In this document: positions 17,773-27,137 of the stretch, piece after piece
How the letters are laid out: the number at the start of each line of letters is the position of its first letter
How positions within the stretch are numbered: the stretch's first letter is position 1
Assembly: GCF_016599715.1 (NCBI RefSeq)
Contig: NZ_CP067019.1
Span: 3,100,001 to 3,164,000 of the forward strand
DNA from: Acinetobacter sp. CS-2
GTDB taxonomy: Bacteria; Pseudomonadota; Gammaproteobacteria; Pseudomonadales; Moraxellaceae
Length of the DNA stretch: 64,000 nucleotides
Direction of reading: 5' to 3'
The notes under the pieces: model-generated
What the model saw: only the letters and a program-made list of their open reading frames with translations
The model's database searches: none
Told to the model about the DNA's origin: nothing
Program-made: the position numbers and the translations under genes

Positions 17773-19716
17773 TTATTTATCGGGATAGACCGTTGCAATC
17801 AGATTGTTCACCACCTGTGGGTCGGCCAGGGTTGAAGTATCTCCTAAAGTGTCCAGTTCATTGGCGGCAATTTTTCTTAAAATACGGCGCATGATTTTAC
17901 CGGAACGGGTTTTCGGTAAAGCTGGAGCCCAATACAAGGCATCCGGTGTAGCTACGGGTCCCAAAACCTTACGCACCCAGTTAATCAGTTCATGACGCAG
18001 CTCTTCGGATTCCTCAAAATTTGCCTGTAAGGTGACGAATGCACAGATACCCTGTCCCTTAATATCATGCGGCATACCGACCACCGCCGCTTCAGCGACA
18101 TGCTCATGCGCTACCAAGGCACTTTCCACTTCTGCCGTACCCAAACGGTGGCCAGAAACATTCAGTACGTCATCGACGCGTCCGGTAATCCAGTAATAGC
18201 CATCCTTGTCACGGCGGGCACCATCTCCGGTGAAATACGTCCCCGGATAAGTCGAGAAATAGGCTTCGATAAAACGTTCAGGATCACCCCAGATGGTACG
18301 CATCTGACCCGGCCAGGAATCCTTAATGATCAGGTTGCCTTCGGCTTCACCTTCAAGTTCCTTGCCTTCAGCATCGACGATGGCGGGTTGTATGCCGAAC
18401 AATGGTCGGGTTGCAGAACCGGGTTTTAAATCGGTTGCACCCGGCAAAGGTGAAATCAGGATTCCGCCAGTCTCGGTTTGCCACCAGGTATCGACAATTG
18501 GACAGCGGCTTTCACCGACCACGGTATAATACCAGTTCCAGGCTTCCGGGTTAATCGGCTCACCCACCGAACCGATCAGGCGCAAGCTGCTGCGGTCACT
18601 TTCCCGAACGAAGGCATCGCCTTCGCGCATCATGGCACGAATCGCCGTGGGTGCGGTATAGAGGATGGAAACATTGTGCTTATCGACAATATGACCGGTA
18701 CGCGCCCAAGTTGGATATTGCGGTACGCCTTCAAACATCACCGTGGTGGTGCCATTGGAAAGTGGGCCATAGATCACATAGGAATGCCCGGTAATCCAGC
18801 CCGCATCCGCAGTACACCAAAACACATCATCCTGCTTGATATCGAACACTTCGCGGAAAGTGGAATTCACATAAGTCAGATAGCCACCGGTCGTATGCAA
18901 CACTCCTTTAGGCTTGCCGGTCGAACCCGAGGTATACAGAATGAATAGCGGATCTTCGGCATTCATCGGTTCAGGCGGGCAGATTTCATTCACCGACATG
19001 ATTTCCATGTGATACCACAGATCACGCCCTGGCTGCATTTCAATCGGGTTGCCAGTACGGTGTACCACAATCACATGTTCAACCGATTCAGTCCCGGCAA
19101 TTTTCAAGGCTTCATCAACATTGGCTTTAAGCAGAATCGGCTTGCCGCCGCGCATGCCGGAATCGGCGGTAATCACCATTTTAGCCTGACTATCTTCAAT
19201 CCGGCTGGCCAGAGAATCTGGTGAAAAGCCGCCAAATACCACACAATGTACCGCACCAATCCGGGTGCAGGCCAGCATCGCAATTGCGGCTTCCGAAACC
19301 ATCGGCATATATAGCACCACCCGGTCGCCTTTTTTAATCCCGTTCTTTTTCAGGACATTGGCAAAACGGCAGGTCTCATCATAAAGTTCGTTAAAGGAAA
19401 TAATCTTATGACGGGACGGGTGATCACCCTCCCAGATAATCGCCGGTTTATAAGGGTGTTCCTTGAGATGACGGTCCAAACAGTTGGCACTGAGGTTTAG
19501 CTGGCCATCAGCGAACCATTCAATCTTGAAATTGTCCTTGTCAAAACTGGTATTTTTGACCTGGGTAAACGGTTTGATCCAGTCCAGCTTGCTGGCCTGT
19601 TCAGCCCAATATTCATCAGGCTGCTCGATGGATTTCTGATAACGCTCGAAATATTCAGACTCATTGGTGCGAGCGGTTTTTTTAAATTCTTCTGGTACAG
19701 GATAGATTTCATTCAT
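17773..19716 (-). CDS. acs: Acetyl-CoA synthetase (AMP-forming)
   Basis: A 647-residue acetate:CoA ligase that makes acetyl-CoA from acetate, ATP and CoA through acetyl-AMP. The nucleotide-binding signature [20 protein letters not shown] lies near residues 265-285 and the C-terminal [14 protein letters not shown] motif, whose Lys is the acetylation-controlled catalytic residue, near 605-618. Length matches the family (about 650). AAGGA 8 nt before ATG 19716 supports the start. In relatives, acs and actP are activated by CrbS/CrbR, both encoded here within 14 kb. Confidence 0.97.
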   Translation of the reverse strand: MNEIYPVPEEFKKTARTNESEYFERYQKSIEQPDEYWAEQASKLDWIKPFTQVKNTSFDKDNFKIEWFADGQLNLSANCLDRHLKEHPYKPAIIWEGDHPSRHKIISFNELYDETCRFANVLKKNGIKKGDRVVLYMPMVSEAAIAMLACTRIGAVHCVVFGGFSPDSLASRIEDSQAKMVITADSGMRGGKPILLKANVDEALKIAGTESVEHVIVVHRTGNPIEMQPGRDLWYHMEIMSVNEICPPEPMNAEDPLFILYTSGSTGKPKGVLHTTGGYLTYVNSTFREVFDIKQDDVFWCTADAGWITGHSYVIYGPLSNGTTTVMFEGVPQYPTWARTGHIVDKHNVSILYTAPTAIRAMMREGDAFVRESDRSSLRLIGSVGEPINPEAWNWYYTVVGESRCPIVDTWWQTETGGILISPLPGATDLKPGSATRPLFGIQPAIVDAEGKELEGEAEGNLIIKDSWPGQMRTIWGDPERFIEAYFSTYPGTYFTGDGARRDKDGYYWITGRVDDVLNVSGHRLGTAEVESALVAHEHVAEAAVVGMPHDIKGQGICAFVTLQANFEESEELRHELINWVRKVLGPVATPDALYWAPALPKTRSGKIMRRILRKIAANELDTLGDTSTLADPQVVNNLIATVYPDK

Positions 19717-20011
19717 TGCTTACTTCCTTGATCTTATTCATCTCATCACGAGATGTTATGCCGCGTTATTGCTTTATTTATTGACTGCGTATTTACAGTA
19801 TGGCGATTATTTTTCAACCGCTTCAATCATGCTTTGGTCGTAGTTTATTTATACAATTTAAAACACAGACCTCTCATCATATTCAACAAAAAAATATGGT
19901 TCTATGAGTATCTGACCTGTTCTTTTAATCTTATAATTTAAGCATAGAACGTACTGTTAACTTTACAAAATACAATATTTTTCTTCTCTGAATTTTATTT
20001 GGAAAACGCGT

Positions 20012-20593
20012 ATGAACCCGCACGACGACTCCTCCTTTTTTTCCCGCGTCCAACCGGCCAGGTCAGATAATCCACTCTCTCCAGAAGGTCGTTTTGGTCG
20101 TCTGAGTTCAATTGGCTGGTATGGGTTTGTGCATCTGATTGCTTTCTTTGCCACCATTGCTCTTAGCCTGACCATGGGTATCTTTAACTTTCATACCCTG
20201 TCGATGGACAATCAGTTCGTCAATACCCTGACAGGAATCGCCGGACTCGGTTTCGTAGCCATTCTGGTGCTGTATATCTATTTTCTGATCATGATTAGCA
20301 TACGCCGTTTGCATGATCTGAACCGTAGTGGCTGGCTGACCCTGCTGTTCCTGCTGCCACTGGTGAATATTTTTATGGGGCTGTATTTGCTTTTGGGTTC
20401 AGGGACTAAAGGTAGCAATAAATATGGACTGCCGCGTGAAACACTGGTCTGGGAAAAAATATTGGCCTGGTTGATGATCATCCTCGCAGTTCTGAGCTTC
20501 TTGGCTTCAGGCAGCATAATATCTTATCAGTTTGGTACAGGTGAACTGGAAGTTCCCCCACAAGTCATTCAAAAAGGCACTCAATATTTCTAA
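20012..20593 (+). CDS. DUF805 membrane protein
   Basis: A 193-residue inner-membrane protein of the DUF805 family, with four hydrophobic segments at about residues 35-58, 72-98, 108-130 and 148-170. The family block is IRRLHDLNRSGWLTLLFLLP. A polar N-terminal stretch of about 30 residues precedes GRFGRLSSIGWYGF. Function is unknown. Acs is divergent across about 300 bp. MscS follows in the same direction after 110 bp, without a clear terminator between. Confidence 0.8.
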   Translation: MNPHDDSSFFSRVQPARSDNPLSPEGRFGRLSSIGWYGFVHLIAFFATIALSLTMGIFNFHTLSMDNQFVNTLTGIAGLGFVAILVLYIYFLIMISIRRLHDLNRSGWLTLLFLLPLVNIFMGLYLLLGSGTKGSNKYGLPRETLVWEKILAWLMIILAVLSFLASGSIISYQFGTGELEVPPQVIQKGTQYF

Positions 20594-20703
20594 AGTTGGC
20601 TGACAATTTTTGACAAAACGTCAATGAATGCTAAATATTGTCGGTTAAATTTTTGTTCAGTTTCAGGCAAAATGTCCGGCAATGATCATCATCCGGAAAA
20701 CTT

Positions 20704-21681
20704 GTGGCTGAAAAACAAAACGCCTTGAATGAGGTAACTCAAGACACCTCTCAACTTTTGCAAGAAGCAACAGAAAAGACAGCGCAAACTGTCATTGAAC
20801 ATACAGCAAAATACAATGATGCCTATTCCACCATCGACAAATTTGTTGATGCCTTTTGGGAACGCCTGCCTTATTTATGTATCGCGTTGGTGGTCTTTAG
20901 CATTTTCTGGTTGCTGTCAAAACTGTTTAAGCTCTTTGTCCGTAAAGCACTTACTGACCGTAGTTACACCAAACAAAACCTGGTACTGGTGCTGAACCGT
21001 GTCGGCAGTTCTGCCATCATCTTTATCGGCTTTTTAATTGCCATGGTGATTGCCATTCCAGGTTTTACCCCGGGTCAGCTGATGAGTGCTCTGGGAATTG
21101 GTTCGGTTGCCATCGGTTTTGCGTTCAAGGACATTTTCCAGAACCTGCTCTCTGGCATCTTAATCCTGCTGGGTGAACCGTTCAAAATTGGCGATGACAT
21201 TATTGTTTCGGGCATGGAAGGAACGGTTGAGGATATCCAGATTCGTGCAACCTACTTACGTTCTCCCGATGGTCGCCGCATCGTGATTCCCAATGCGACG
21301 GTATATACCAGTGCCGTGATTGTAAACACGGCCTATCAACGCCGTCGTTGTGAATTTGTGGTGGGGATTGGTTATGAAGATGATGTACAAAAAGCCAAGA
21401 GCATTATCTTAAGCATTTTAGATAAAGACCCGACCATTTTGAGCCAGCCTGGATTTGCAGTAAACGTCAATGCACTTGCAGACTTCTCGATTAACCTGAA
21501 TGTACGTTGGTGGGTCGATACTACAGAAACCACCACCGCAGGTTCAATCAGCGAAGTTCAGGAACGCGTGATTAAAGCCTTTGCTGAACATGAAATTTCG
21601 ATTCCTTATCCGGTACAGGAAGTCAAAATCTATCGTGGCAATGACACGACAGAACTCGCTGAATCAGCACGTGCTAAATAA
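20704..21681 (+). CDS. MscS-family mechanosensitive channel
   Basis: A 325-residue small-conductance mechanosensitive channel that releases solutes on osmotic downshock. A polar N-terminal region of about 45 residues precedes TM segments at about 52-75, 93-118 and the pore-lining helix (about 120-150, ALGIGSVAIGFAFKDIFQNL). The cytoplasmic beta domain follows with GLY-rich GEPFKIGDDIIVSGMEGTVE and the signature IRATYLRSPDGRRIVIPN. It starts at GTG 20704, with GGA 7 nt upstream. Its last 18 nt overlap the convergent rsmE gene. Confidence 0.9.
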   Translation: MAEKQNALNEVTQDTSQLLQEATEKTAQTVIEHTAKYNDAYSTIDKFVDAFWERLPYLCIALVVFSIFWLLSKLFKLFVRKALTDRSYTKQNLVLVLNRVGSSAIIFIGFLIAMVIAIPGFTPGQLMSALGIGSVAIGFAFKDIFQNLLSGILILLGEPFKIGDDIIVSGMEGTVEDIQIRATYLRSPDGRRIVIPNATVYTSAVIVNTAYQRRRCEFVVGIGYEDDVQKAKSIILSILDKDPTILSQPGFAVNVNALADFSINLNVRWWVDTTETTTAGSISEVQERVIKAFAEHEISIPYPVQEVKIYRGNDTTELAESARAK

Positions 21682-22377
21682 GCGGCCCAATATGTAAGGA
21701 ATTACCGTTTCGGTCCGAATAATACGGTTGCCCAGGCTGACTGCCTGGCAGCCGTTTTTTATGAGTAAATCAATTTCATAAGGGATAAAACCGCCCTCTG
21801 GGCCAATTACGATGGTACAGGGATGATCAATGGCAAAAGGCATGGATTGCTCTACATAAGGATGGGCTACATAAGCAGGACATTCTGCCGTAATTAAACC
21901 GGGCAGCACATCTTCAACAAAAGGTTTAAAGCGTTTATGGATTTCAATTTGCGGTGCAACCGTATCCCCTGCCTGTTCCAGACCCAGTGTGACATAATGA
22001 TCCAGCTGCTGTAGAAATGGGGTTTGCCAATAGCTTTTATCCACACGATAGCTATGCAGCAAAATCATTTTTTCCACCCCCAGGGTCACGCTATCCATAA
22101 TCAGGCGGCGCAGCACTTTCGGACGTGGCATAGCGACAATTAAAGTTACTGGCAACTTGGCTGGAACATCTTCTTCTTTGAGCGGTTTTAATCTTATAGC
22201 GTGTTCGGTCACTTCCACAATTTCGGTGAGATAGCGTTTTCCCTCACGAATACCCACTTTAAGCGTATCACCTACAGTAATCTCTAGATGTTGCTGTAGA
22301 TGCTCTAACTGACGTTTGCTGGTAATAGACCAGTATTCAGATTCAGTTTGGCGTGGGTCAAGGAGGACAATATTCAT
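21664..22377 (-). CDS. rsmE: 16S rRNA (uracil-1498-N3)-methyltransferase RsmE
   Basis: A 237-residue SPOUT-class methyltransferase that modifies U1498 of 16S rRNA using S-adenosylmethionine. The N-terminal PUA-like domain (about 1-70) is followed by the knotted domain with the motifs VIGPEGGFIPYEIDLL (near 190) and LGNRIIRTETVIPYIL (near 215) that form the cofactor site. The length is slightly short of the usual 240-250. The gene overlaps mscS tail to tail by 18 nt. An array of hairpins lies just upstream (22422-22512). Confidence 0.93.
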   Translation of the reverse strand: MNIVLLDPRQTESEYWSITSKRQLEHLQQHLEITVGDTLKVGIREGKRYLTEIVEVTEHAIRLKPLKEEDVPAKLPVTLIVAMPRPKVLRRLIMDSVTLGVEKMILLHSYRVDKSYWQTPFLQQLDHYVTLGLEQAGDTVAPQIEIHKRFKPFVEDVLPGLITAECPAYVAHPYVEQSMPFAIDHPCTIVIGPEGGFIPYEIDLLIKNGCQAVSLGNRIIRTETVIPYILGRLFSTC

Positions 22378-22421
22378 AATCTTCTGCTAAAGAATCATTC
22401 AACATATTAGGATACGCGGAA

Positions 22422-22512
22422 GGCGACAGGGATGTCGCCCGCTGATCTGTACAGCATGGATGCTGTCTCAGATCAGCAAAGGATTTTTGCTACTTTTGAT
22501 CCCTCAAAAGTA
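22422..22512. repeat. Array of four adjacent hairpins with GGA loops
   Basis: Four perfect or near-perfect inverted repeats follow each other: 22422-22439 (7-bp stem, loop GGGA), 22442-22476 (outer 8-bp stem, inner 6-bp stem, GGA at tip), 22475-22491 (6-bp stem, loop GGATT) and 22491-22512 (9-bp stem, loop TCCC, which reads GGGA on the other strand). It lies between waaA and rsmE and codes for nothing. It may be a REP-like element of the genus or a binding array for the RNA regulator CsrA. Copy number cannot be told from one window. Confidence 0.6.
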
Positions 22513-22580
22513 GAGATTGCCTACGAATCAGCATTTAAACTTTTCTGTAAAAATGAGGCCGTATGGTGCATTTGAAATAT

Positions 22581-23861
22581 TTAAATATACTGATCAATCA
22601 CCGCAATATGTTTGGCTAAAGAACCCTTGTTCTGCAACATAATTTTCTGCGCGTGCTGGTTCAGCTGCTCTGCAGCGCTGTGATCATTTAACAGCTCCAT
22701 CAAAACCTTCACCGCCTGCTCTGCATCTTCTACGACTTTCACACCCTCTACTGCGACAAATTTATCAACAATGGTCTGGAAGTTAAAATAATTTTTACCC
22801 AAAACCGTCGCTACATTTAAAGCAATCGGCTCCAGAATATTATGTCCGCCACCCGGTTCATTCAGCGAACCGCCAACAAAGCCAGCTTGGCTAAGTGCAT
22901 ACCACAGCCACATTTCCCCCATCGAATCGGCTAAATAGACTTGGGTATCTAACTGAATAGCTTCCCCTGCACTGCGACGACTGGTTTTTAGATTCAGATT
23001 TTGCGCAAGCTGAAACACTTCATCAAAGCGTTCCGGATGACGTGGCACCACAATGACCAGCAATTCTGGATGTTGTGCCAGATAAGGCTTGAAAGCCGTT
23101 AACAGTTTTTGTTCTTCAGGAGCATGGGTACTGGCAAGGGTGATGATTTTACGTGCCGATAAATGCCAGTCCTGTTGCAATTGCTGTGCCTGTTGAATAA
23201 AACTGTCCGGTGCATGAATATCAAATTTAATGCTGCCCAATACCTGACTTTTATTGGTTGCCATGCCCAAATTACGGTAACGATCTAAGGTCGCCTGATC
23301 TTGAGCCAGCAAATGTTCCAAACCCTTCAGCATGCCTTGGGTCAGTCCTTGAACCTTAGCATAGCCTTTGGCCGATTTTTCTGAAAGTCGGGCATTAATC
23401 AGTAAACATGGCACTTTAAATTGCTGTGCCTGATCGATTAAATTCGGCCAGATTTCAGTTTCTACCAAAGCCAATACTTTGGGCTGATATTTTTGATAAA
23501 ACGTCTGGACTAATTTTTTCTGATCGGCAGGCAAATACACGGCCTGAAACAAATGTTCATAAGGTGCTTTTAGAAATAGTGACTTGGCCCGAGCCTGACC
23601 CGTCTTGGTGGTATTTGTGACCAGTACCGGATGGCCAAGTTTGAGGTAATGTTCAATTAAAGGCTGGGCTGCGTTGGTTTCTCCAACCGACACCACATGA
23701 AACCAGATCGAATGCAGGTTTTTCGGCGGTTGAAATGGACCAAAGCGCTCAAGACATTCTTGTTGCAATTGCTCCGTATTCAGCGCACGTTTTTTAATCT
23801 GCCATTTATACAATGGCTTAATTAGAGTAAGTGCCGCGTTGTACCAAAAAGGAGTAGCCAA
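22581..23861 (-). CDS. waaA: 3-deoxy-D-manno-octulosonic acid (Kdo) transferase WaaA
   Basis: A 426-residue inner-membrane-associated glycosyltransferase that adds Kdo to lipid A precursor in lipooligosaccharide synthesis. The N-terminal part has a hydrophobic anchor followed by the GT-B fold with FHVVSVGETNAAQPLI (about residues 53-68), where the Glu is the conserved catalytic residue of the family. The donor-binding half contains VGGSLNEPGGGHNILEP (about 325-341). The start is TTG 23861, with GAGG 8 nt upstream. An ATG slightly further upstream runs into a stop, so TTG is the best choice. Confidence 0.93.
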   Translation of the reverse strand: MATPFWYNAALTLIKPLYKWQIKKRALNTEQLQQECLERFGPFQPPKNLHSIWFHVVSVGETNAAQPLIEHYLKLGHPVLVTNTTKTGQARAKSLFLKAPYEHLFQAVYLPADQKKLVQTFYQKYQPKVLALVETEIWPNLIDQAQQFKVPCLLINARLSEKSAKGYAKVQGLTQGMLKGLEHLLAQDQATLDRYRNLGMATNKSQVLGSIKFDIHAPDSFIQQAQQLQQDWHLSARKIITLASTHAPEEQKLLTAFKPYLAQHPELLVIVVPRHPERFDEVFQLAQNLNLKTSRRSAGEAIQLDTQVYLADSMGEMWLWYALSQAGFVGGSLNEPGGGHNILEPIALNVATVLGKNYFNFQTIVDKFVAVEGVKVVEDAEQAVKVLMELLNDHSAAEQLNQHAQKIMLQNKGSLAKHIAVIDQYI

Positions 23862-23899
23862 ACAAGTTGCCTCAAATCATGTTCAATCGGCAAAATATA

Positions 23900-23937
23900 A
23901 CAGAGCAGCCTTCACATGTTAATGAATTCTGCTCTGT
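23900..23937 (-). terminator. Probable terminator of the nemA-like gene
   Basis: A 9-bp stem (23900-23908 with 23929-23937) with a 20-nt loop is followed on the minus strand by TTATATTTT. It is weaker than the other terminators in the window. Confidence 0.45.
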
Positions 23938-23971
23938 GACATCATTTATTCTATTTTATGGAAGTAGCTGC

Positions 23972-25048
23972 TTAACTTTCAGCAAGCTGTTTATTCAGGA
24001 ATGGATAGTCAATATAGCCTTCTGCCACATCGGTTCCAATCATGTTTTCCAGTTTCAATTCATTCAGTGGTTCATCTTCCACCAAACGCTCAAACAGGTC
24101 TGGATTGGCAATATAAGCCTTACCGAAAGACACCGCTTCCGCTTTACCTGATGCCAGCAGCTCAAGCGCATCTTCACGGCTTAAACGCATATTGGCAATA
24201 TACGGCACACCGTTGGAACGCGCTTTCATGTCTAGGCTGATGCTGTCATCGGCCAGATATTCACGGGTAAAGAAAAAGGCAATTTGACGTTTACCCAATT
24301 CTTGCATGACATAACCAAAGGTTTCTTTAGGATTGGCATCACCCATATCGTGCTCATCGCCACGCGGTGCCAGATGTACACCGACACGACCTGCGCCCCA
24401 CACTTCAATCAGTGCATCTACAACTTCTAATAAGAAGCGGGCACGGTTTTCAGCAGAACCGCCATATTCATCTTCACGCAGATTGGTTTTGCTTTGCAGG
24501 AACTGGTCAATTAAATAACCATTGGCGGCATGCAGTTCTACCCCGTCAAAACCGGCCGCTTTGGCTTTAATTGCGGCTTGTTTGTATTGTTCGGTAATGG
24601 CATGGATTTCTGAAATTTCCAGGGCACGTGGCACCACATATTCACGTTTCGGACGCAGCAGGCTGACATAGCCAGCTTGCTTCACATTACTGGCTGAAAC
24701 TGGTGTTTCACCTTTTAACAGATCAGGATGGGAGACACGTCCCACATGCCACAACTGCGCTACGATCAAACCGCCTTTACCATGCACCGCATTGGTAACC
24801 AGTTTCCAGCCTTCTACCTGTTCATCGGTAAACAGACCCGGGGTTTTTTCATAACCGTTGGCTTCTTCTGAAATCACTGTCGCTTCGGAGATGATTAAAC
24901 CTGCGCTAGCACGCTGTGCATAGTACTCCGCCATCATGGCCGTCGGAACACGGTCTGCTGTAGCACGGCTACGTGTCAGTGGTGCCATCACCACACGGTT
25001 TTTAAGTTTGAGTTCACCAAATTGAATTGGGGTAGAAAAATCTGTCAT
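23972..25048 (-). CDS. nemA: Old yellow enzyme family alkene reductase (NemA-like)
   Basis: A 358-residue TIM-barrel FMN oxidoreductase that reduces activated C=C bonds, nitro compounds and similar electrophiles with NAD(P)H. Family features are NRVVMAPLTRSRA near the N-terminus, AQLWHVGRVSHPD (about residues 98-110) and the substrate-binding His/Asn pair in ELHAANGYLIDQFL (about 178-191). I start it at ATG 25048, with GAGGA 7 nt upstream. A TTG lies one codon earlier. The ArsR-type regulator gene precedes it by about 40 nt on the same strand, so both are probably one operon that the regulator controls. Confidence 0.9.
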   Translation of the reverse strand: MTDFSTPIQFGELKLKNRVVMAPLTRSRATADRVPTAMMAEYYAQRASAGLIISEATVISEEANGYEKTPGLFTDEQVEGWKLVTNAVHGKGGLIVAQLWHVGRVSHPDLLKGETPVSASNVKQAGYVSLLRPKREYVVPRALEISEIHAITEQYKQAAIKAKAAGFDGVELHAANGYLIDQFLQSKTNLREDEYGGSAENRARFLLEVVDALIEVWGAGRVGVHLAPRGDEHDMGDANPKETFGYVMQELGKRQIAFFFTREYLADDSISLDMKARSNGVPYIANMRLSREDALELLASGKAEAVSFGKAYIANPDLFERLVEDEPLNELKLENMIGTDVAEGYIDYPFLNKQLAES

Positions 25049-25087
25049 CAAGCCATCCTCTTACAGCTGGCCTGGACTAATTAAAGT

Positions 25088-25390
25088 CTAAAGCGCATGC
25101 TGTAAATGTTGTAAAAATTCCTGAATCAGTGCTTCATTACGAGAGAAATAAGACCATTGGCCATATTTGGTCACCTGAATCAGTCCTGCTTGTTGCAACA
25201 CCGATAAGTGATTGGACATGGTGGATTGAGAAATATCCGCGATTTTTTCCATCTGCCCTGCACATACACCACGACTAAAATCATTGCCACATTCTTCAGT
25301 GGAAATGAAACGTTCAGGTTCTTTTAAACATTGCAGAATCTGACGTCGAATCGGGTTGGCTAAGGCTTTATAAATCGCTTCTGTGTCCAT
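25088..25390 (-). CDS. ArsR-family transcriptional regulator
   Basis: A 100-residue winged-helix repressor. The recognition helix region ISQSTMSNHLSVLQQAGLI lies at about residues 53-71, followed by the wing VTKYGQWSYFSRN. Cysteines at 21, 34 and 43 could sense thiol-reactive electrophiles or metal, which would fit control of the downstream old yellow enzyme, but that is inference. A cluster of TATCGA/palindromic sequence lies 50-90 nt upstream and is the likely operator. Confidence 0.85.
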   Translation of the reverse strand: MDTEAIYKALANPIRRQILQCLKEPERFISTEECGNDFSRGVCAGQMEKIADISQSTMSNHLSVLQQAGLIQVTKYGQWSYFSRNEALIQEFLQHLQHAL

Positions 25391-25436
25391 CTCATTTCAC
25401 TCATGTTCATGATCAGCACTTTCGCAAAAATCATTA

Positions 25437-25476
25437 TATCGAATTTATGCGATATTAATATCGAAAATTATCGATA
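25437..25476. promoter_or_regulatory. Operator-like palindrome cluster upstream of the ArsR gene
   Basis: TATCGA occurs three times (25437, 25459, 25471 region). CGATATTAATATCG (25450-25463) is a perfect 14-bp palindrome and TATCGATA (25469-25476) a perfect 8-bp one. The position just upstream of the arsR-nemA operon fits an autoregulatory site. Confidence 0.55.
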
Positions 25477-25580
25477 TTATGAGTCATTTTGTAAATTGCT
25501 GTCATTTTATCCAAATCCAGATCATTCTAGCATTGTCTGGTCAGGGGCATTCATCCTGCTGATCGACAAATGTTAAAGCT

Positions 25581-25609
25581 AAAAAAGCAGAGGACCCGCC
25601 TCTGCTTTT
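25581..25609 (-). terminator. Intrinsic terminator of prfB
   Basis: AAAAGCAGAGG and CCTCTGCTTTT pair around a 5-nt loop, 14 nt beyond the prfB stop on the minus strand. Confidence 0.8.
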
Positions 25610-25622
25610 CCACGCAATAAAC

Positions 25623-26718
25623 TTATAGACCCTGTTTCAGGCTGGCTTCAATAAATTTATCCAGATCACCATCCAGTACTGCACCAGTATTCGAGGTTTC
25701 TACACTGGTACGCAAGTCTTTAATACGCGAGTCATCCAGTACATATGAACGAATCTGGCTGCCCCAGCCGATATCAGATTTGGTATCTTCCAGCGCCTGC
25801 GCCGCTTCATTACGTTTGCTCATCTCTAATTCATAGAGTTTGGCACGTAACTGTTTCCAGGCATGGTCACGGTTGGCATGTTGTGAACGCTGGTTCTGAC
25901 AGGCCACTACAATACCGGTTGGTGCATGGGTTAAACGTACCGCAGAGTCGGTTTTGTTAATGTGCTGACCACCAGCACCGGATGCACGATAAGTATCGGT
26001 ACGTACATCTGCCGGGTTAATATCAATTTCAATGTTGTCATCCACTTCTGGCGATACAAACACGGCAGAGAATGAAGTATGACGACGGTTACCCGAGTCA
26101 AATGGCGATTTACGCACTAAACGGTGTACACCAGATTCGGTACGCAGCCAGCCATAGGCATACTCGCCTTCCACACGAATGGTCGCCGATTTAATTCCGG
26201 CCACATCACCGTCAGATTCTTCCATCACTTCGGCTTTAAAGCCATGACGTTCAATCCAGCGCAAGTACATACGAAGCAGCATTGAAGCCCAGTCCTGTGC
26301 TTCCGTACCGCCTGAACCAGCCTGAATCTCCACGTAACATGGATTCGGGTCCATCGGATTACTGAACATACGGCGGAATTCAAGTTTTGCCAGTTCCGCT
26401 TCTGCAACATCAAGTTCAGCCTGAACATCCTCCAGCATGGCTTCTTCGTCCGCTTCTACAGCAAGATCAAGCATGGCTTGGGCATCTTCAAGCTGAGTAG
26501 CTAAACCATCCAGTACATTCAGTACATTCTCAAGCTCGCCTTTTTCTTTGGCCATGGCTTGGGCACGGCTTTGGTCATTCCAGATCGCCGGATCTTCCAG
26601 TTCACGCAGAACCTCTTCTAAACGTTCCTTTTTCAGATCGTAGTCAAAGATACCCCCGTAATGTCAGACCACGGTCGTTTAAGTCTTTTAATTGGTTTAG
26701 ATAAGGATTAATTTCCAC
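25623..26718 (-). CDS. prfB: Peptide chain release factor 2, with programmed +1 frameshift
   Basis: RF2 recognises UGA and UAA stop codons and triggers peptide release. The gene is read in two frames: 24 codons from GTG 26718 to CTT at 26647-26649, then a TGA at 26644-26646. Skipping the T gives GAC and 340 further codons, 364 residues in all, the normal RF2 length. The anticodon-like SPF motif (RKSPFDSG) and the catalytic GGQ in [18 protein letters not shown] are intact. When RF2 is scarce, ribosomes slip at the TGA and make more RF2. This is well known in the family and the site here is canonical. It is not a broken gene. Confidence 0.95.
26643..26658 (-). promoter_or_regulatory. prfB +1 frameshift site
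   Basis: The minus strand reads CGGGGGTATCTTTGAC: a Shine-Dalgarno-like GGGGG, the spacer, the slippery CTT and the in-frame TGA followed by C. This is the standard RF2 autoregulatory sequence. Confidence 0.93.
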
Positions 26719-27054
26719 GTGAATTACTCTCAATCAGAATATTAGGCTTAAATAGCCATCAATTATAACACAGAGCATCGATGCAGTTTTAGAGGGCTTT
26801 AATTCAATAACAATTGAGCAAATAATGCATAAAAACAGCTTATAAAAAACACTTAATCAGGAGAGCATTTTTAAGATTCAAATCATTTTTATGTTACAAA
26901 ATACTCGGTTTTTTATGTAAAAAACGTCTAAATTCATAAAACCTCCACAATTTTAATAAAACAAAACATTTTAATATTTTTATATTTTTCAAATACTTGT
27001 TAAAAATAAATTACACAATATTACCTTAGAAACATTTCTGTAACCTTGGGTGGA
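26719..27054. other. Divergent spacer between prfB and the first tandem porin
   Basis: An AT-rich region of about 340 bp, upstream of both prfB and the porin gene. Beyond the porin promoter that starts at 27055 I see no gene or structured RNA. Confidence 0.4.
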
Positions 27055-27082
27055 TTGACCTAGTTTTGTTTTGCTCTAGACT
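27055..27082 (+). promoter_or_regulatory. Promoter of the first tandem porin gene
   Basis: TTGACC (27055-27060) and TAGACT (27077-27082) are 16 bp apart, the same spacing as in the other two porin promoters of the window. The leader would be about 50 nt. Confidence 0.65.
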
Positions 27083-27137
27083 AAAAGTTGTAACAAAAAA
27101 TGTATTATTTTTAACCGAAATTTGAGGGGTAGTATCC

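Noticed and set aside
22378..22580. Intrinsic terminator of waaA within the hairpin array
   Set aside because: None of the hairpins is followed by a T-run on the minus strand, so conventional termination is unlikely.
26225..26720. prfB as a truncated or frameshifted pseudogene
   Set aside because: The interruption is exactly the conserved RF2 frameshift signal, and the joined product has normal length and motifs.
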